The notes: a model not told the origin generated them from the letters alone. Counted from the first letter of the stretch, positions 35,358 through 45,623 are shown. The stretch is 64,000 nucleotides of DNA from Balneolales bacterium ANBcel1 (GCA_029688905.1 JARULB010000007.1:154965-218964); one strand, 5' to 3'. Numbers and translations are program-made.

Positions 35358-36731
35358 CTATTTCTGATCCCAGGTCGCCTTCCACTCTCTGGTAATGAGG
35401 AAGGCCATTTCCAGGCTCTGCTGGTAATTAAGTCGGGGATCGCAGAAGGTTTTGTAATTGCGCTTGAGTCCGTCCGCCTTAAGATTATTGGCACCGCCAA
35501 CGCATTCGGTGACGTTATCGCCCGTAAGCTCCAGATGAACTCCTCCCAGGAACGACCCTTCATTGCGGTGCACTTCGAACGTGTACTTGATCTCGTCAAG
35601 AATATCGTTGAAGCTGCGGGTTTTGATATCCTCTTCTGTGGCGAAGGTGTTGCCGTGCATGGGGTCACAGCTCCAAACCACACTCAGTCCGGCCTCTTTC
35701 ACCGCCCGGATGAGTCCCGGCAGCAACGGGAATACGTTGTCCCTGCCCATCCGGGTAATCAATGTGATCTTCCCTTCGGTGTTGTCGGGATTCAGTTTTT
35801 CGATAAGCCTGACGATCTCGTCATTTTCAAAGGGCGGCCCCACCTTGATACCGACGGGATTTCGGATTCCCCGAAAGTACTCTACATGGGCGCCGTCCAG
35901 TTCGCGTGTGCGATTGCCCAGCCAGGGCATATGAGTGCTGAGGTTATACCACCCCTTGTTGTGCGGCACCTGGATGGTTTGGGCGGAATCGTAGTACAGG
36001 TTAAGCGCCTCGTGTGAGGTGTGGATCCGAACCTGCCTCATGGCATCGATCTGGTCGTTGGAGATGGTTTCAACAAACCGCACCGCGTTGTTGATCGATT
36101 TGACCATCGACTCATACTCCTTGTAGTACTTGTTACGGCGCATGAAATCCAGCTCCCAGTACTCGGGATGATTCAGATTGGCAAACCCCTTGCCTTCGGT
36201 GAGTGAGCGGATAAAATTAAGCGTCAATGCCGAGAGCTTGTACCCCTCAAGCAGGCGCTTGGGGTTGGTGAGTCGGGCGTATTCGTCTTTCTGAATTTTG
36301 TTGAAGAGATCTCCGCGGTACGTCGGCAGATCCTGCCCATTTACATGTTCGACGGGTTTGGAACGCGGTTTGGCGTACTGCCCGGCTATCCTGCCAACGC
36401 GAATGACCGGTATGCCCATCTCATGGATCAGGATGAAGCTCATCTGGAGCAGCACCTTGAGCAGGTTTACCGTCTGAGGCGCGTTGCAGTTTTCAAAAAC
36501 CTCGGCGCAATCTCCTCCCTGCAGCAGGAACGCCTTTCCCCTGGCCGCCTGGGCCATCTGGTCGCGCAGGTCCTCGACCTCCCAGGAGTTGACAAGCGGC
36601 GGATAGCTGCTCAGCTCCTTGTACACCTGCTTCAGAAGCTTCTGATCCTCATACTCCGGAAGCTGTTTGACGGGGAATTTTTTCCAGGAGGTGGGACTCC
36701 ATTTTTGTTCGCTTGTTTTCTCCACAGTCAC
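35358..36731 (-). CDS. class II DAHP synthase (first shikimate-pathway step)
   Basis: A 457-residue 3-deoxy-7-phosphoheptulonate synthase of the plant/mycobacterial type, condensing PEP with erythrose 4-phosphate. Metal ligands are visible: Cys in 'LLQGGDCAEVF', His in 'VVWSCDPMHGNT', Glu in 'GGVHLELTGDN' and Asp in 'YKTFCDPRLNY'. The start is probably the GTG at 36731, as no ATG precedes conserved sequence; there is no strong ribosome-binding site. It consumes PEP, linking it loosely to the ppdK/pckG block, and another shikimate gene, aroA, is 2.4 kb upstream on the same strand, separated by dnaK. Confidence 0.96.
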   Translation of the reverse strand: MTVEKTSEQKWSPTSWKKFPVKQLPEYEDQKLLKQVYKELSSYPPLVNSWEVEDLRDQMAQAARGKAFLLQGGDCAEVFENCNAPQTVNLLKVLLQMSFILIHEMGIPVIRVGRIAGQYAKPRSKPVEHVNGQDLPTYRGDLFNKIQKDEYARLTNPKRLLEGYKLSALTLNFIRSLTEGKGFANLNHPEYWELDFMRRNKYYKEYESMVKSINNAVRFVETISNDQIDAMRQVRIHTSHEALNLYYDSAQTIQVPHNKGWYNLSTHMPWLGNRTRELDGAHVEYFRGIRNPVGIKVGPPFENDEIVRLIEKLNPDNTEGKITLITRMGRDNVFPLLPGLIRAVKEAGLSVVWSCDPMHGNTFATEEDIKTRSFNDILDEIKYTFEVHRNEGSFLGGVHLELTGDNVTECVGGANNLKADGLKRNYKTFCDPRLNYQQSLEMAFLITREWKATWDQK

Positions 36732-36927
36732 GTATATGCTTTTTTTTCAAGTTCAGATACGGTTATAACGTCGCAGCCGCACAGGGGGTATGCCATCCAC
36801 AACCCGTAAACCGGCAATGTAATTATCTGCGACAGAACCCCGGGAAAAAGGCAATCCGGATAGCCGGCGTATTTCCCGAAAAATTTCATTCAAAGCCGGT
36901 AAAACCAACAACCTTTAATATAAACAT

Positions 36928-36986
36928 AAAAAAGCCCCGAACCTGAATCCGATTTCAAATAATTTGAAACGGACCGATTCGGGGCT
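36928..36986 (-). terminator. long-stem terminator after dnaK
   Basis: AGCCCCGAA/TTCGGGGCT form a nine-base outer stem, and an inner TCCG-TTTCAAAT / ATTTGAAA-CGGA repeat continues the pairing, giving a long, almost complete hairpin. On the minus strand six T residues follow. It begins 34 bases after the dnaK stop codon. Confidence 0.9.
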
Positions 36987-37019
36987 GCGTATCACATCCG
37001 GCCAGGCCGGATAGGGGTG

Positions 37020-38960
37020 TTACTTCTTTTTCTCCTCATCTTCATCGTCGACCACCTCGAACTCAGCATCCTCGGTGTCTGCGGTGTCTCCCGCATCACC
37101 TGACTGAGCCTCTCCTTCGGGGCCGCCTTCCTGTCCGGCAGCACCGCTCTGGGCCTCCTGCTGGGCCTGATAAAGTTCAGAGGAAGCATCGGACCATGCC
37201 TTGTTCAGCGCTTCGATAGCTTCTTCCAGACCTTCGGCATTCTGCTCTTTGTGGAGGCTTTCCACTTTTTCAAGCGCCTGCTGAATATTGGACTTGTTGC
37301 CTTCCGAAAGCTTGTCGCCAAACTCATCCAGCTGCTTCTTCGTGGAGAAGATGAGACTGTCGGCCTTGTTGAGCGTCTCAATCCGCTCACGCGCCTTCTT
37401 GTCCTCTTCGGCATGCTCTTCGGCGGCCTTCTTCATTTTATCGATCTCCTCTTCGGAGAGGCCGGAGCTGGCTTCAATCCGGATGCTCTGCTCCTTGCCA
37501 GTGCCTTTGTCCTTGGCACTAACACTCAAAACACCGTTCGCGTCGATGTCGAAGGTAACCTCGATCTGAGGCACACCGCGGGGTGCCGGTGGAATACCGT
37601 CAAGGTGGAAGCGTCCGAGCGACCGGTTGTCCTGTGCCCTGGCGCGCTCGCCCTGAATCACATGAATCTCCACACTGGACTGGTTATCGGCCGCCGTGGA
37701 GAAGGTTTCGGTTTTACTGGTCGGTATGGTTGAATTGGCTTCAATGAGCCGGGTCATCACTCCGCCAAGGGTCTCGATTCCCAAAGTAAGCGGGTTCACA
37801 TCCAGCAGAACCACATCCTTGACATCACCGGAGAACACCCCGCCCTGAATAGCTGCTCCGACGGCAACCACTTCATCCGGGTTCACGCCCTTGCTCGGCT
37901 CTTTTTCAAAGAACTCCTTGACCACTTCCTGGATTTTGGGAATCCGGGTGGATCCACCCACCAGAATGACCTGGTCGATCTCCGACTTTTTGAGCTTGGC
38001 TCCTTTAAGAGCGTTTTCACAGGGCTTGAGGGTCCGCTGAACCAGATCCTCGACCAGCTGCTCGAATTTGGAGCGGGTGAGGTCGATACTCAGGTGCTTC
38101 GGCCCCGAACTGTCCGCCGTGATAAACGGCAGGTTGATATTCGTTTTCTGTGAGCTGGAAAGTTCGACCTTGGCTTTTTCCGCTGCATCCCTCAGACGCT
38201 GCAGCGCCATGGCATCTTTCTTGAGGTCGATACCATCACTTTTTTTGAATTCATCCGCAAGATAGTTGAGAATGCGGTCGTCAAAGTCGTCGCCACCGAG
38301 ATGGGTATCGCCATCGGTGGATTTCACCTCGAACACTCCGTCGCCAAGCTCCAGGATGGAAATATCGAACGTTCCGCCGCCAAGGTCATACACGGCGATG
38401 GTCATACTCTTGTCCTTTTTATCCAGACCATATGCCAGCGAAGCGGCCGTTGGTTCGTTGATGATGCGTTTTACCTCCAGTCCGGCAATTTTCCCGGCTT
38501 CCTGGGTCGCCTTGCGCTGGGCATCATTAAAATAGGCGGGCACAGTGATAACCGCTTCGGTAACCTTTTCGCCCAGATACTCTTCGGCGGTCTGTTTCAT
38601 TTTCTGAAGAATCATGGCCGAGATCTCTTGGGGGGCGTAGGTCCGGTCGCCCACATCCACACGGGCGGTTCCGTCATCCGCCTTGACTATCTTGTAGGAT
38701 ACCGTTTTTTGCTCCGACTTCACCTCATCATGAAACCGGCCCATGAAGCGCTTGATGGAGGAGATGGTTTTTTCCGGATTGGTGATGGCCTGTCTTTTGG
38801 CCGGAGCGCCCACCAACCGCTCCCCGTCTTTGCTGAATGCCACCACAGACGGCGTTGTGCGTCCTCCTTCTGCATTCTGAATTACAACCGGTTCGTTGCC
38901 TTCCATTACCGCAACGCAGGAGTTGGTTGTTCCAAGGTCTATTCCAATAATCTTACCCAT
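37020..38960 (-). CDS. dnaK: molecular chaperone DnaK
   Basis: A 646-residue Hsp70. The ATPase domain shows '[13 protein letters not shown]', '[15 protein letters not shown]' and '[13 protein letters not shown]'; the linker '[16 protein letters not shown]' precedes the substrate-binding domain; the lid ends in an acidic tail with Gly/Glu-rich repeats and a terminal lysine-rich patch rather than the E. coli-type EEVKD ending (here 'DDEDEEKKK'). It folds and refolds client proteins with J protein and GrpE. Neither dnaJ nor grpE is adjacent; the nearest J protein is the CbpA-type one at 30.8 kb, and clpB lies 7 kb beyond the gene's 3' end. Confidence 0.99.
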   Translation of the reverse strand: MGKIIGIDLGTTNSCVAVMEGNEPVVIQNAEGGRTTPSVVAFSKDGERLVGAPAKRQAITNPEKTISSIKRFMGRFHDEVKSEQKTVSYKIVKADDGTARVDVGDRTYAPQEISAMILQKMKQTAEEYLGEKVTEAVITVPAYFNDAQRKATQEAGKIAGLEVKRIINEPTAASLAYGLDKKDKSMTIAVYDLGGGTFDISILELGDGVFEVKSTDGDTHLGGDDFDDRILNYLADEFKKSDGIDLKKDAMALQRLRDAAEKAKVELSSSQKTNINLPFITADSSGPKHLSIDLTRSKFEQLVEDLVQRTLKPCENALKGAKLKKSEIDQVILVGGSTRIPKIQEVVKEFFEKEPSKGVNPDEVVAVGAAIQGGVFSGDVKDVVLLDVNPLTLGIETLGGVMTRLIEANSTIPTSKTETFSTAADNQSSVEIHVIQGERARAQDNRSLGRFHLDGIPPAPRGVPQIEVTFDIDANGVLSVSAKDKGTGKEQSIRIEASSGLSEEEIDKMKKAAEEHAEEDKKARERIETLNKADSLIFSTKKQLDEFGDKLSEGNKSNIQQALEKVESLHKEQNAEGLEEAIEALNKAWSDASSELYQAQQEAQSGAAGQEGGPEGEAQSGDAGDTADTEDAEFEVVDDEDEEKKK

Positions 38961-39095
38961 AATAACTCGTTGTTCGTCGATTTAGATTAACATTCGTGAA
39001 GTAACCATTACATTACTTTTGCTGCACCTAACGACAACAACAGTGCCAACTGCCTGGAAACGCGACAAATTCTGCCGAATTGTCAGGGTGATGGG

Positions 39096-40385
39096 TCAAA
39101 CGTGCGCCACACTGTCCAGATCCGACCAGAAATCGGGATACGATACGGCGGCCGCCTCGGCATTACGGATTTCTGACACACCGTCACCGCGAAGGGACAA
39201 TATGGCAGCCGACATTGCCATCCGATGATCGTGCCGGCTGTCGTGCACGGCGGCTTTCGCGAATTGACCGGGATTGCCGTCTATGGCAAGGCCATCATCG
39301 TAGCCGATTATTTTTACACCGGCCCGTTCAAGCATGTTTTGCATTTCCCGGAGCCGGTCGCTTTCCTTGTAGCGAAGCTCCGAAGCGCCGGTAATCCGTG
39401 AGCGGCCCTCGGCAAATGCCATGGCCACCGAGAGCACAGGCAATTCATCGATGGCGTTGGGGATTTCTTCCGGATGGATGTCGACTCCTTTCAGATTGGC
39501 CGCCCTCACCCGGATATCCGCTACCGGCTCATCTCCTTCCAGTCTTTCATTTGATGTTTCGATATCGGCACCCATCCTTTCAAGAATGTGCAGAGCGGCG
39601 CAGCGGGTCGGATTGATGCCTGTTGCCGGCAATAGCAGGTCTGATCCCTCCAGGATGGAAGCCGCCACCATCCAGAAAGCGGCGGCGGAGAAATCACCCG
39701 GAATTCGCAGATTCTGGGGGGGTATAGCCAGATCACGACTGCTTTCAATCACATTTTTGCCGTTCTCCGGGGACACCGGCAAACGCAGCATGGTCTCTGT
39801 GTGATTCCGGCTTGGAACGGATTCCACCACCCTGGTGGGGGTGTCACCGAAAAGTCCTGCCAGCAGCACGCATGATTTCAGCTGGGCACTGGCCACCGGA
39901 AGCTCAAACAGGATCGGCCTCAGCGGATCCTTCCTGGAAATTCGCAGCGGCGGATATCCTCCGTGAGCCGTATCCATGGCGGCGCCCATCCGGACGAGGG
40001 GATCCACAATCCGTTTCATCGGACGCCCGGCAAGCGAAGCATCTCCGGTGAGGGTTGCTGTTATCCCGGCCCCTGCAATAATGCCGGACAACAGGCGCAT
40101 GACCGTCCCGGAGTTACCACAATCGACAGTTCCCGGATCAGGCCTGAGGGCGTCGCGGCCCACCCCATCCACCGTAACCTCAAATTCTTTTTTGCTAACC
40201 GTTGCCCCAAGCAGAGCGATGCAGCGGAGAGCGGTTTGCGGGTCTTCCGCCGCCGGATAGTTTGCTATGACCGACCTTTCCTCCGAAAGCATGGAGAAGA
40301 GGGCCGCCCGCTGTGCAATCGATTTGTCGGGGGGCAGATGCAGCGTTCCGGTAAGTTTTTTTGCGGGAGCGACATGCTGATTCAT
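39096..40385 (-). CDS. aroA: 3-phosphoshikimate 1-carboxyvinyltransferase
   Basis: A 429-residue EPSP synthase that transfers enolpyruvyl from PEP to shikimate 3-phosphate. Active-site motifs are 'LPPDKSIAQRAALFS', 'DCGNSGTVMRLLSG', the catalytic Asp in 'NAIDELPVLSVAMA', and 'RYKESDRLREM'. 'DCGNSGTVMRL' has Gly-Asn-Ser-Gly-Thr at the PEP site; I did not try to predict inhibitor sensitivity. The start at 40385 is 20 bp from the stop of the upstream TPR gene, with an AAGGAGG 13 bases upstream; the longer open frame runs back into the TPR gene and is unlikely. It is probably co-transcribed with that TPR gene. Confidence 0.96.
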   Translation of the reverse strand: MNQHVAPAKKLTGTLHLPPDKSIAQRAALFSMLSEERSVIANYPAAEDPQTALRCIALLGATVSKKEFEVTVDGVGRDALRPDPGTVDCGNSGTVMRLLSGIIAGAGITATLTGDASLAGRPMKRIVDPLVRMGAAMDTAHGGYPPLRISRKDPLRPILFELPVASAQLKSCVLLAGLFGDTPTRVVESVPSRNHTETMLRLPVSPENGKNVIESSRDLAIPPQNLRIPGDFSAAAFWMVAASILEGSDLLLPATGINPTRCAALHILERMGADIETSNERLEGDEPVADIRVRAANLKGVDIHPEEIPNAIDELPVLSVAMAFAEGRSRITGASELRYKESDRLREMQNMLERAGVKIIGYDDGLAIDGNPGQFAKAAVHDSRHDHRMAMSAAILSLRGDGVSEIRNAEAAAVSYPDFWSDLDSVAHV

Positions 40386-40404
40386 TCGTAGAGAAAACCC
40401 TCCT

Positions 40405-43392
40405 TTATAATTGTTCTGCGGCTCTTTCGGCATACTCGGTATCCGGGAAACGCTCCATAACGTCCCGGAGCGTCTGACCCGAGCGGCCCTGCTGCCCCAT
40501 TGCGCGATAGGTCTCGGCAGTAGCCAGCATGGCTTCGGCCACCCACCGGTCGTACGCCTCATACAGGGCGCTTACCCTTGCATAGGCATCCAGTGCCTGC
40601 TCGTAATTGCCCCGGTATTGCTGCACACGTCCGAGCAGATATTGTGCTTCGGCGCCATTTTCGAGGGTACTGGATTCGGCGACCTGGCCAAGATAGCGTT
40701 CGGCATCCATAAACTGCCTTCGTTCCATGGCGACCCGTCCTTTGCCGATCAAAGCCGGCTCGAACCCGGACCTGCGCTGGAGTGCAAGGTCGTAGGCGTC
40801 ATCGGCGCGTCCGGTGCTGCCGGTTGCAAGATAGGCATCGCCGAGATATGCGAGTGCTTCTACCTGCAGGCGCCCGTCGCGTTCCACCAGGCGTTCAAGC
40901 GCGGTTACAGCTTCTTCATAACGGCCTCGTCCGTATTCAAGCCGCCCGATGTGGAGAAGGGCGGGGTCAAGGCGGTCCGAGTCCGGAAACTCATCCACAA
41001 TTTGCCGGTATGCGGATATGGCGCTGCCGCTATCACCCAGCAAATCATACGCCTCTCCGACACTGAACCATGCTTCCGGAATCATCGATTCTGTAGTTGT
41101 AACCCTGATGTAGTGACGGAACGACGCGATAGCCTCACGGTACTCGCCGGCCTGCATCAGATTCTCTGCCTGACGAAAGCGGAGCTGATCTGCCGTGCCG
41201 GTTTGCGGGTGCTGGTTCAGGAACGACTCCAGGATCTCCAGACTTGTATCTTCTTTTCCGGCTGCCAATTGCGCGAACTGAATACCACGAACGGCATCCA
41301 CGACATATCCGCTTTGCGGGTATTCGTCCATGACCAGCCGGTAGGCATCCACCGCCCGTTCGTAATCTCCCGCATTGAAAAAGGCATCTCCGATTTGGTA
41401 CTGCGCGCGCGCAGCCCATTCGGTACCGGGGTAGCGGTTGATGAGAGTGTGAAACTCCTCGATTGCCTGATCGTAGTTGCCGATCTGAAAGAAAATGTGG
41501 CCGATGTTGTATTGGGCCTGCTCCCTGAGTCTGCTGGAGGGGAACACCCTGGCCAGCCGCCGGAAATTACTGACCGCCTCAAAAGACCGGTCGCTCCGAT
41601 AGTAGCTGTTGGCGATCTGGAATATGGCGTAGTCGCCACCGGGATCGGCCCCGGCCGCTCTTCCATAACTGGCGATGGCATCATCATAGCGTCCCAGTGC
41701 AAAATAGGAGTCGCCCAAACGCAGCCGCGTGTCAACATCATACGGAAACAAAGCCATGGGAGGGGGCTCATGTTCACGTTCAAAGGCCTCAAAATACTCG
41801 GCCGCCCGGGCAAAATTCTGTTTGTGGAAGTAGCTCCATCCAAGCGAATAAACGGCCGCACCGGTAAAACGGTGGTCCGGATAGCCTTCCACAAACCGTT
41901 CGAACTGGCGTGTGGCATTTTGCCACTGCTGAAGATTGAAATAGCTGTCGGCGCTCCAAAACAGTGCTTCGGCAGCCAGTGCACCGGAAGGCTGCTCCCG
42001 GTAAACGGATTCAAATGCCTGGGCCGCCTCCCGGTAGGCATGGTTTTCATAGAGCACCCAGGCACGCTGGAACTGGGCCTGGCGCTTCATTTCGGGGTCG
42101 ACATCTGCGGCTGCTCCGGCCATCTCAAAAGCCTGTACCGCACGGGTGAATTCGTTATTGGCAAAATACGCTTCCCCCAGCAGCGAGTAGATTTTGCCGG
42201 GATCTTCAAGATCGTAATCTTTTCTCACCAGGGTCTGCAGCACTTCGACCGCCAGGGTATTGCGCCCCAGCTCAAAGGCGGTCAGCGCCCACTCATAGTA
42301 GGCCCTCTCGATCCAGAAGCCATCGGTAAAACGGTCGCCGAATTTCTGAAATACCTCAAGCGCCAGGTCATAGCGTCCACTCAATTTCCGGTTGACCGCC
42401 TCGTAGTAAAGCGCCTTTCGGGCCAGCTCGTCATCACCCGGAGAGGCTTTTTCGAAAGCATCAGCGGCCCAGTGATATACCTGTTGCTTGTGATAGACCC
42501 ATCCGAGTCCGTAGTGTGCGGGCCGGGCCTGCATCACATCATCGGTCAGGCTGATATACCTTCGGTATTGCGTGGCGGCATTGTCGAATTGCCGCAAATA
42601 GTTGTGGCTTTCCGCTATGAGTAAAACCGCCTTCAGCAAGGCTTCCTCTTCCAGATAGGGCAATTCGCTTCTGAGGACACGGATGGCCTCTTCGTAATGC
42701 CCCTGGCGATAGTACATTTCCCCCAGGGCGGTTCCAATCTGCCGGGTAACCGGGTCGTTCGGATAACGGCTCCTGAGATCTTCGAACACCCTGGCCGACT
42801 GCTCGTAGTCTTCGCGCTCAAGGTAGATGCTTCCCCTTGCATACATGGCCCTCGGCGCCCATTCCGATTCGGGATACGACTCCGCCAGAATCCGGAACAA
42901 GGTGGATGAACTGTCGCTCAATTCCAGTTGCCGTGCCGACTCAGCCTTCAGAAACAGAAATTCTATTTTCCGGGGCTCCTTGAGTTCTATCTCATGGGCC
43001 CAGCTGTAATGTCTCAGGGCCTCCTCGTACCGCCCGGCACGAAAATCACGTCCGGCCAGATCTTCCAGCATTTGCGTGGCATACGTACCTGCGGGATACT
43101 GCTGCAAGTACCGGAACACATAGGTATGCCGATTGAGGGTGTCGAGCGCCATACGGGACAGCTTGTAGTGGAACAGGGCCTTTTCGTGCAGCGACTGTTC
43201 TACTTCGCGATCCAGATAACTGCGGAAATATTTGGCGGCTTGTTCAAAAAGGCCTTCATGGTAGAGTCTCATTCCCTCTTCAAACTCATGGTGTTCCGAA
43301 GGAGAGGCGAACTGGCCGTTTGCAACAGTGGCGGATCCTGCAACACCGGCAAGCAGCAGGAGGATTATAAGGACATGATGAGCCGCTTTCAT
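40405..43392 (-). CDS. large periplasmic TPR-repeat protein, 995 aa
   Basis: The protein has a cleavable signal peptide (hydrophobic core ending about 'ATVANG') followed by at least twenty tetratricopeptide-like helix pairs across its whole length. Typical units read 'AAKYFRSYLDREVE', 'AIEEFHTLINRYPGTEWA' and 'AVDAYRLVMDEYPQSG'; the YP(G/D/E)S linkers resemble those of YbgF/CpoB and BamD-type envelope TPRs. No catalytic or membrane-anchoring domain is seen. A role as an envelope scaffold or in outer-membrane biogenesis or cell division is inferred from fold and location. It is followed by aroA 20 bp downstream. The repeats also explain a long antisense open frame here, which I reject. Confidence 0.88.
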   Translation of the reverse strand: MKAAHHVLIILLLLAGVAGSATVANGQFASPSEHHEFEEGMRLYHEGLFEQAAKYFRSYLDREVEQSLHEKALFHYKLSRMALDTLNRHTYVFRYLQQYPAGTYATQMLEDLAGRDFRAGRYEEALRHYSWAHEIELKEPRKIEFLFLKAESARQLELSDSSSTLFRILAESYPESEWAPRAMYARGSIYLEREDYEQSARVFEDLRSRYPNDPVTRQIGTALGEMYYRQGHYEEAIRVLRSELPYLEEEALLKAVLLIAESHNYLRQFDNAATQYRRYISLTDDVMQARPAHYGLGWVYHKQQVYHWAADAFEKASPGDDELARKALYYEAVNRKLSGRYDLALEVFQKFGDRFTDGFWIERAYYEWALTAFELGRNTLAVEVLQTLVRKDYDLEDPGKIYSLLGEAYFANNEFTRAVQAFEMAGAAADVDPEMKRQAQFQRAWVLYENHAYREAAQAFESVYREQPSGALAAEALFWSADSYFNLQQWQNATRQFERFVEGYPDHRFTGAAVYSLGWSYFHKQNFARAAEYFEAFEREHEPPPMALFPYDVDTRLRLGDSYFALGRYDDAIASYGRAAGADPGGDYAIFQIANSYYRSDRSFEAVSNFRRLARVFPSSRLREQAQYNIGHIFFQIGNYDQAIEEFHTLINRYPGTEWAARAQYQIGDAFFNAGDYERAVDAYRLVMDEYPQSGYVVDAVRGIQFAQLAAGKEDTSLEILESFLNQHPQTGTADQLRFRQAENLMQAGEYREAIASFRHYIRVTTTESMIPEAWFSVGEAYDLLGDSGSAISAYRQIVDEFPDSDRLDPALLHIGRLEYGRGRYEEAVTALERLVERDGRLQVEALAYLGDAYLATGSTGRADDAYDLALQRRSGFEPALIGKGRVAMERRQFMDAERYLGQVAESSTLENGAEAQYLLGRVQQYRGNYEQALDAYARVSALYEAYDRWVAEAMLATAETYRAMGQQGRSGQTLRDVMERFPDTEYAERAAEQL

Positions 43393-43641
43393 CCAGTACG
43401 GTTTTTTACGTTAGGGAAAGGTGGAATATAGTGATAGAACGGGACTTCTTCCGAACATAAACGCAATGTCGGCAACGATTATGCGGGGAAATATCGTGTT
43501 GCGCCTCATTTATTTCATTGTCGAATTCCGGCGGGGCAGTGCAACGAAATCCGGTTGTTTATTACGTTACCGCGGACCTGTTTATTGGCAGGAAGGGGCG
43601 GTATCGGCCAAGCCGGAGGTAACGGCTCAAGCCGGGGCGTC

Positions 43642-44310
43642 TCAAATATTCAGATAGTGCATGAGCTCGTCGGCCCGCTCTTCGTAACGGCGATCTTCCC
43701 TGTTGTCCGTGCTTTGGGAATCCACAATGTATTCATGCCGTCTGAGGGCTGCGACAATACGTGCCGGATCGGGCAGGTTGAGTTTGATGTAAACGACATA
43801 AAAGGGGTAATTTCCGGTGGGGGCTTCTACGCTTAACCCCAGAATCAACCCCCCTTCGGCCTCGATGATCCGCACCAGCTGGGAGAGGGTAAAGTCACGC
43901 TCCTCGAAATGGACCGTTACAAGAGAACCGAAATCGGTGAAATTCATGCTTCTCACGATACGGTCGAAAAGGTGCGCTCGGTCAACTACACCTATGTAAT
44001 TACGCTGTTCATCGAGTACGGCAATCATGGAGAGGTCATGTTTCTCCATGACCCTTGCCGTTTCAAAAATATTCTGATCCGGAGAAGTGACCACCGGCCG
44101 CTGCTCGCGAATCGCCATCACACTTTCAAACTCTGACTGGTGCTGGCTCGCGGAGACCCGGCTTACCATGCCTATGAAACGGTTGGTTGTGGCATCCACT
44201 ATCGGCAGCCAGGAATATCCGCTATCCGCCATGGCCTGGAGAGCATCCAGGATGGTGTCTGCAGCCCGAAGCGGCCGTACATTTTCGCTGAGTGTGTCAC
44301 GAATCAGCAT
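43642..44310 (-). CDS. CBS-pair protein with C-terminal ACT-like domain
   Basis: A 222-residue cytosolic protein. Two CBS motifs occupy residues 1-130 ('VRPLRAADTILDALQAMADS', 'PVVTSPDQNIFETARVMEKH'). Residues 132-200 ('SLVTVHFEERDFTLSQLVRIIEAEGGLILGL') look like an ACT-type small-molecule domain. The last 20 residues are charged. Proteins with this layout sense nucleotides or amino acids, but the target is unknown. The start has GGAGA seven bases upstream, and that signal lies within the 3' end of hflX, whose stop codon... is on the other side: hflX ends 2 bp after this gene's start position, so hflX lies upstream and the two are almost certainly co-transcribed. Confidence 0.85.
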   Translation of the reverse strand: MLIRDTLSENVRPLRAADTILDALQAMADSGYSWLPIVDATTNRFIGMVSRVSASQHQSEFESVMAIREQRPVVTSPDQNIFETARVMEKHDLSMIAVLDEQRNYIGVVDRAHLFDRIVRSMNFTDFGSLVTVHFEERDFTLSQLVRIIEAEGGLILGLSVEAPTGNYPFYVVYIKLNLPDPARIVAALRRHEYIVDSQSTDNREDRRYEERADELMHYLNI

Positions 44311-44312
44311 AA

Positions 44313-45623
44313 TTATTCTCCGTTCACAGGTTCCAGAACTTCTTCCGTTGCGTCGATTTTTGCCAGGGTATCTTTAAGTTTGCCGAGATGTTTTTTGTGA
44401 ATCCGGCAGGTGAGCCTTATCGAGTCCTCGTCATATGTTTCCTTTTCTATTTCCGCTACCTCATGCAAATATGATACCACATGATACCCCGTTATCGGTA
44501 AGACAATTTTTCTATATAAATAATTTCTTGCAACTCTTTTTTTTATCTCTGACCGGATATCGTCCAGTCCGATTCCCCGGGTAGCGGACACCAGCACACT
44601 GCCGGGATAGTCATGCCGTACATCGGCCAGATCCTGGGGGGAGTCAACCCGGTCTACCTTGTTGAAAACCAAAATGGCGGGCCTGTCTCCAGCTCCCAGC
44701 TCTTTGAGCGTATTGTGCACGGTTTCGATATACTCTTGCTTAAGGGGTGATGAGACATCCACGACATGAAGCAGCAAATCGGCTTCACGTATTTCATCAA
44801 GGGTCGATTTAAAACTCTCGACAAGATGGTGCGGGAGCTTACGGATAAAGCCGACCGTATCGGATAGAAGAACCGTCTCGCTATCCACTTCAAATTTCCG
44901 AACGGTTGCGTCCAGTGTGGCAAAAAGCCGGTTTTCCGCCAGCACGCTGGTATCTGTGATGGCATTCATAAGCGAAGACTTTCCGGCGTTGGTATAACCT
45001 GCAAGCGCGACCCGAAGCGACTCTTCACGCCCCTGGCGCTGTACTTTCCGCTGCTGATCCAGCTTCTCCAGCTTTTTCTTGAGCACGGATATCCTTCTGC
45101 CGATGAGCCTCCGGTCGGTTTCAATTTGTGTCTCACCAGGACCTTTAGTGCCAATCCCGCCTTTCTGCCTTGAAAGGTGTGTCCAGTAGCGGGTCAGCCT
45201 GGGCAGGAGATATTGGAGCTGTGCCAGCTCGACCTGCGTTTTGGCTGCCGCCGTCTTGGCACGGGATGCAAAGATATCCAGGATCAGACCGCTACGATCC
45301 AGCACTTTGGCTTCAACCGACTTTTCAATATTTCTGGCCTGGGTCGGAGAGAGGTCGTCGTCAAATATCACGACATCGGCCTTCTCATCTTTCATAACCT
45401 GCCGAACTTCATTGAGTTTTCCCTTGCCGATATAGGTGCTTACATCCGGGCGTGGCTTGTGCTGCAGAATTTTTTTTACGGTGAATCCTCCTGCGGTATC
45501 TGTAAGCAGTTCGAGTTCCGATAGATACTCCTCGGCTTTTACCTTGTCTATATCACCGCCATAAATACCGACCAGTACCGCCTTTTCCTGGTCGTTTATA
45601 TTCGTTTTAAGATCGTTATTCAA
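44313..45623 (-). CDS. hflX: ribosome-associated GTPase HflX
   Basis: A 436-residue GTPase that splits stalled or hibernating ribosomes under stress. The N-terminal HflX domain (about 30-130) is followed by a helical linker ending 'GPGETQIETDRRLI', then the G domain with G1 'GYTNAGKSSLMN', G3 'DTVGFIRKLPHHLVESF' and G4 'FNKVD'. The start codon is apparently TTG (45623): the next Met in frame is far downstream and inside conserved sequence. A short C-terminal tail ('EVAEIEKETYDEDSI') matches the C-terminal domain of the family. It runs directly into the CBS-ACT-like gene. Confidence 0.96.
   Translation of the reverse strand: MNNDLKTNINDQEKAVLVGIYGGDIDKVKAEEYLSELELLTDTAGGFTVKKILQHKPRPDVSTYIGKGKLNEVRQVMKDEKADVVIFDDDLSPTQARNIEKSVEAKVLDRSGLILDIFASRAKTAAAKTQVELAQLQYLLPRLTRYWTHLSRQKGGIGTKGPGETQIETDRRLIGRRISVLKKKLEKLDQQRKVQRQGREESLRVALAGYTNAGKSSLMNAITDTSVLAENRLFATLDATVRKFEVDSETVLLSDTVGFIRKLPHHLVESFKSTLDEIREADLLLHVVDVSSPLKQEYIETVHNTLKELGAGDRPAILVFNKVDRVDSPQDLADVRHDYPGSVLVSATRGIGLDDIRSEIKKRVARNYLYRKIVLPITGYHVVSYLHEVAEIEKETYDEDSIRLTCRIHKKHLGKLKDTLAKIDATEEVLEPVNGE

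Noticed and set aside
38961..39095. possible CIRCE or heat-shock promoter upstream of dnaK
   Set aside because: No TTAGCACTC-type inverted repeat or convincing sigma-32-like pair could be read.
40411..42624. 737-codon open frame on the plus strand
   Set aside because: It is antisense to the TPR-repeat gene; repetitive coding DNA readily keeps the opposite frame open. No domain or ribosome-binding site is seen.
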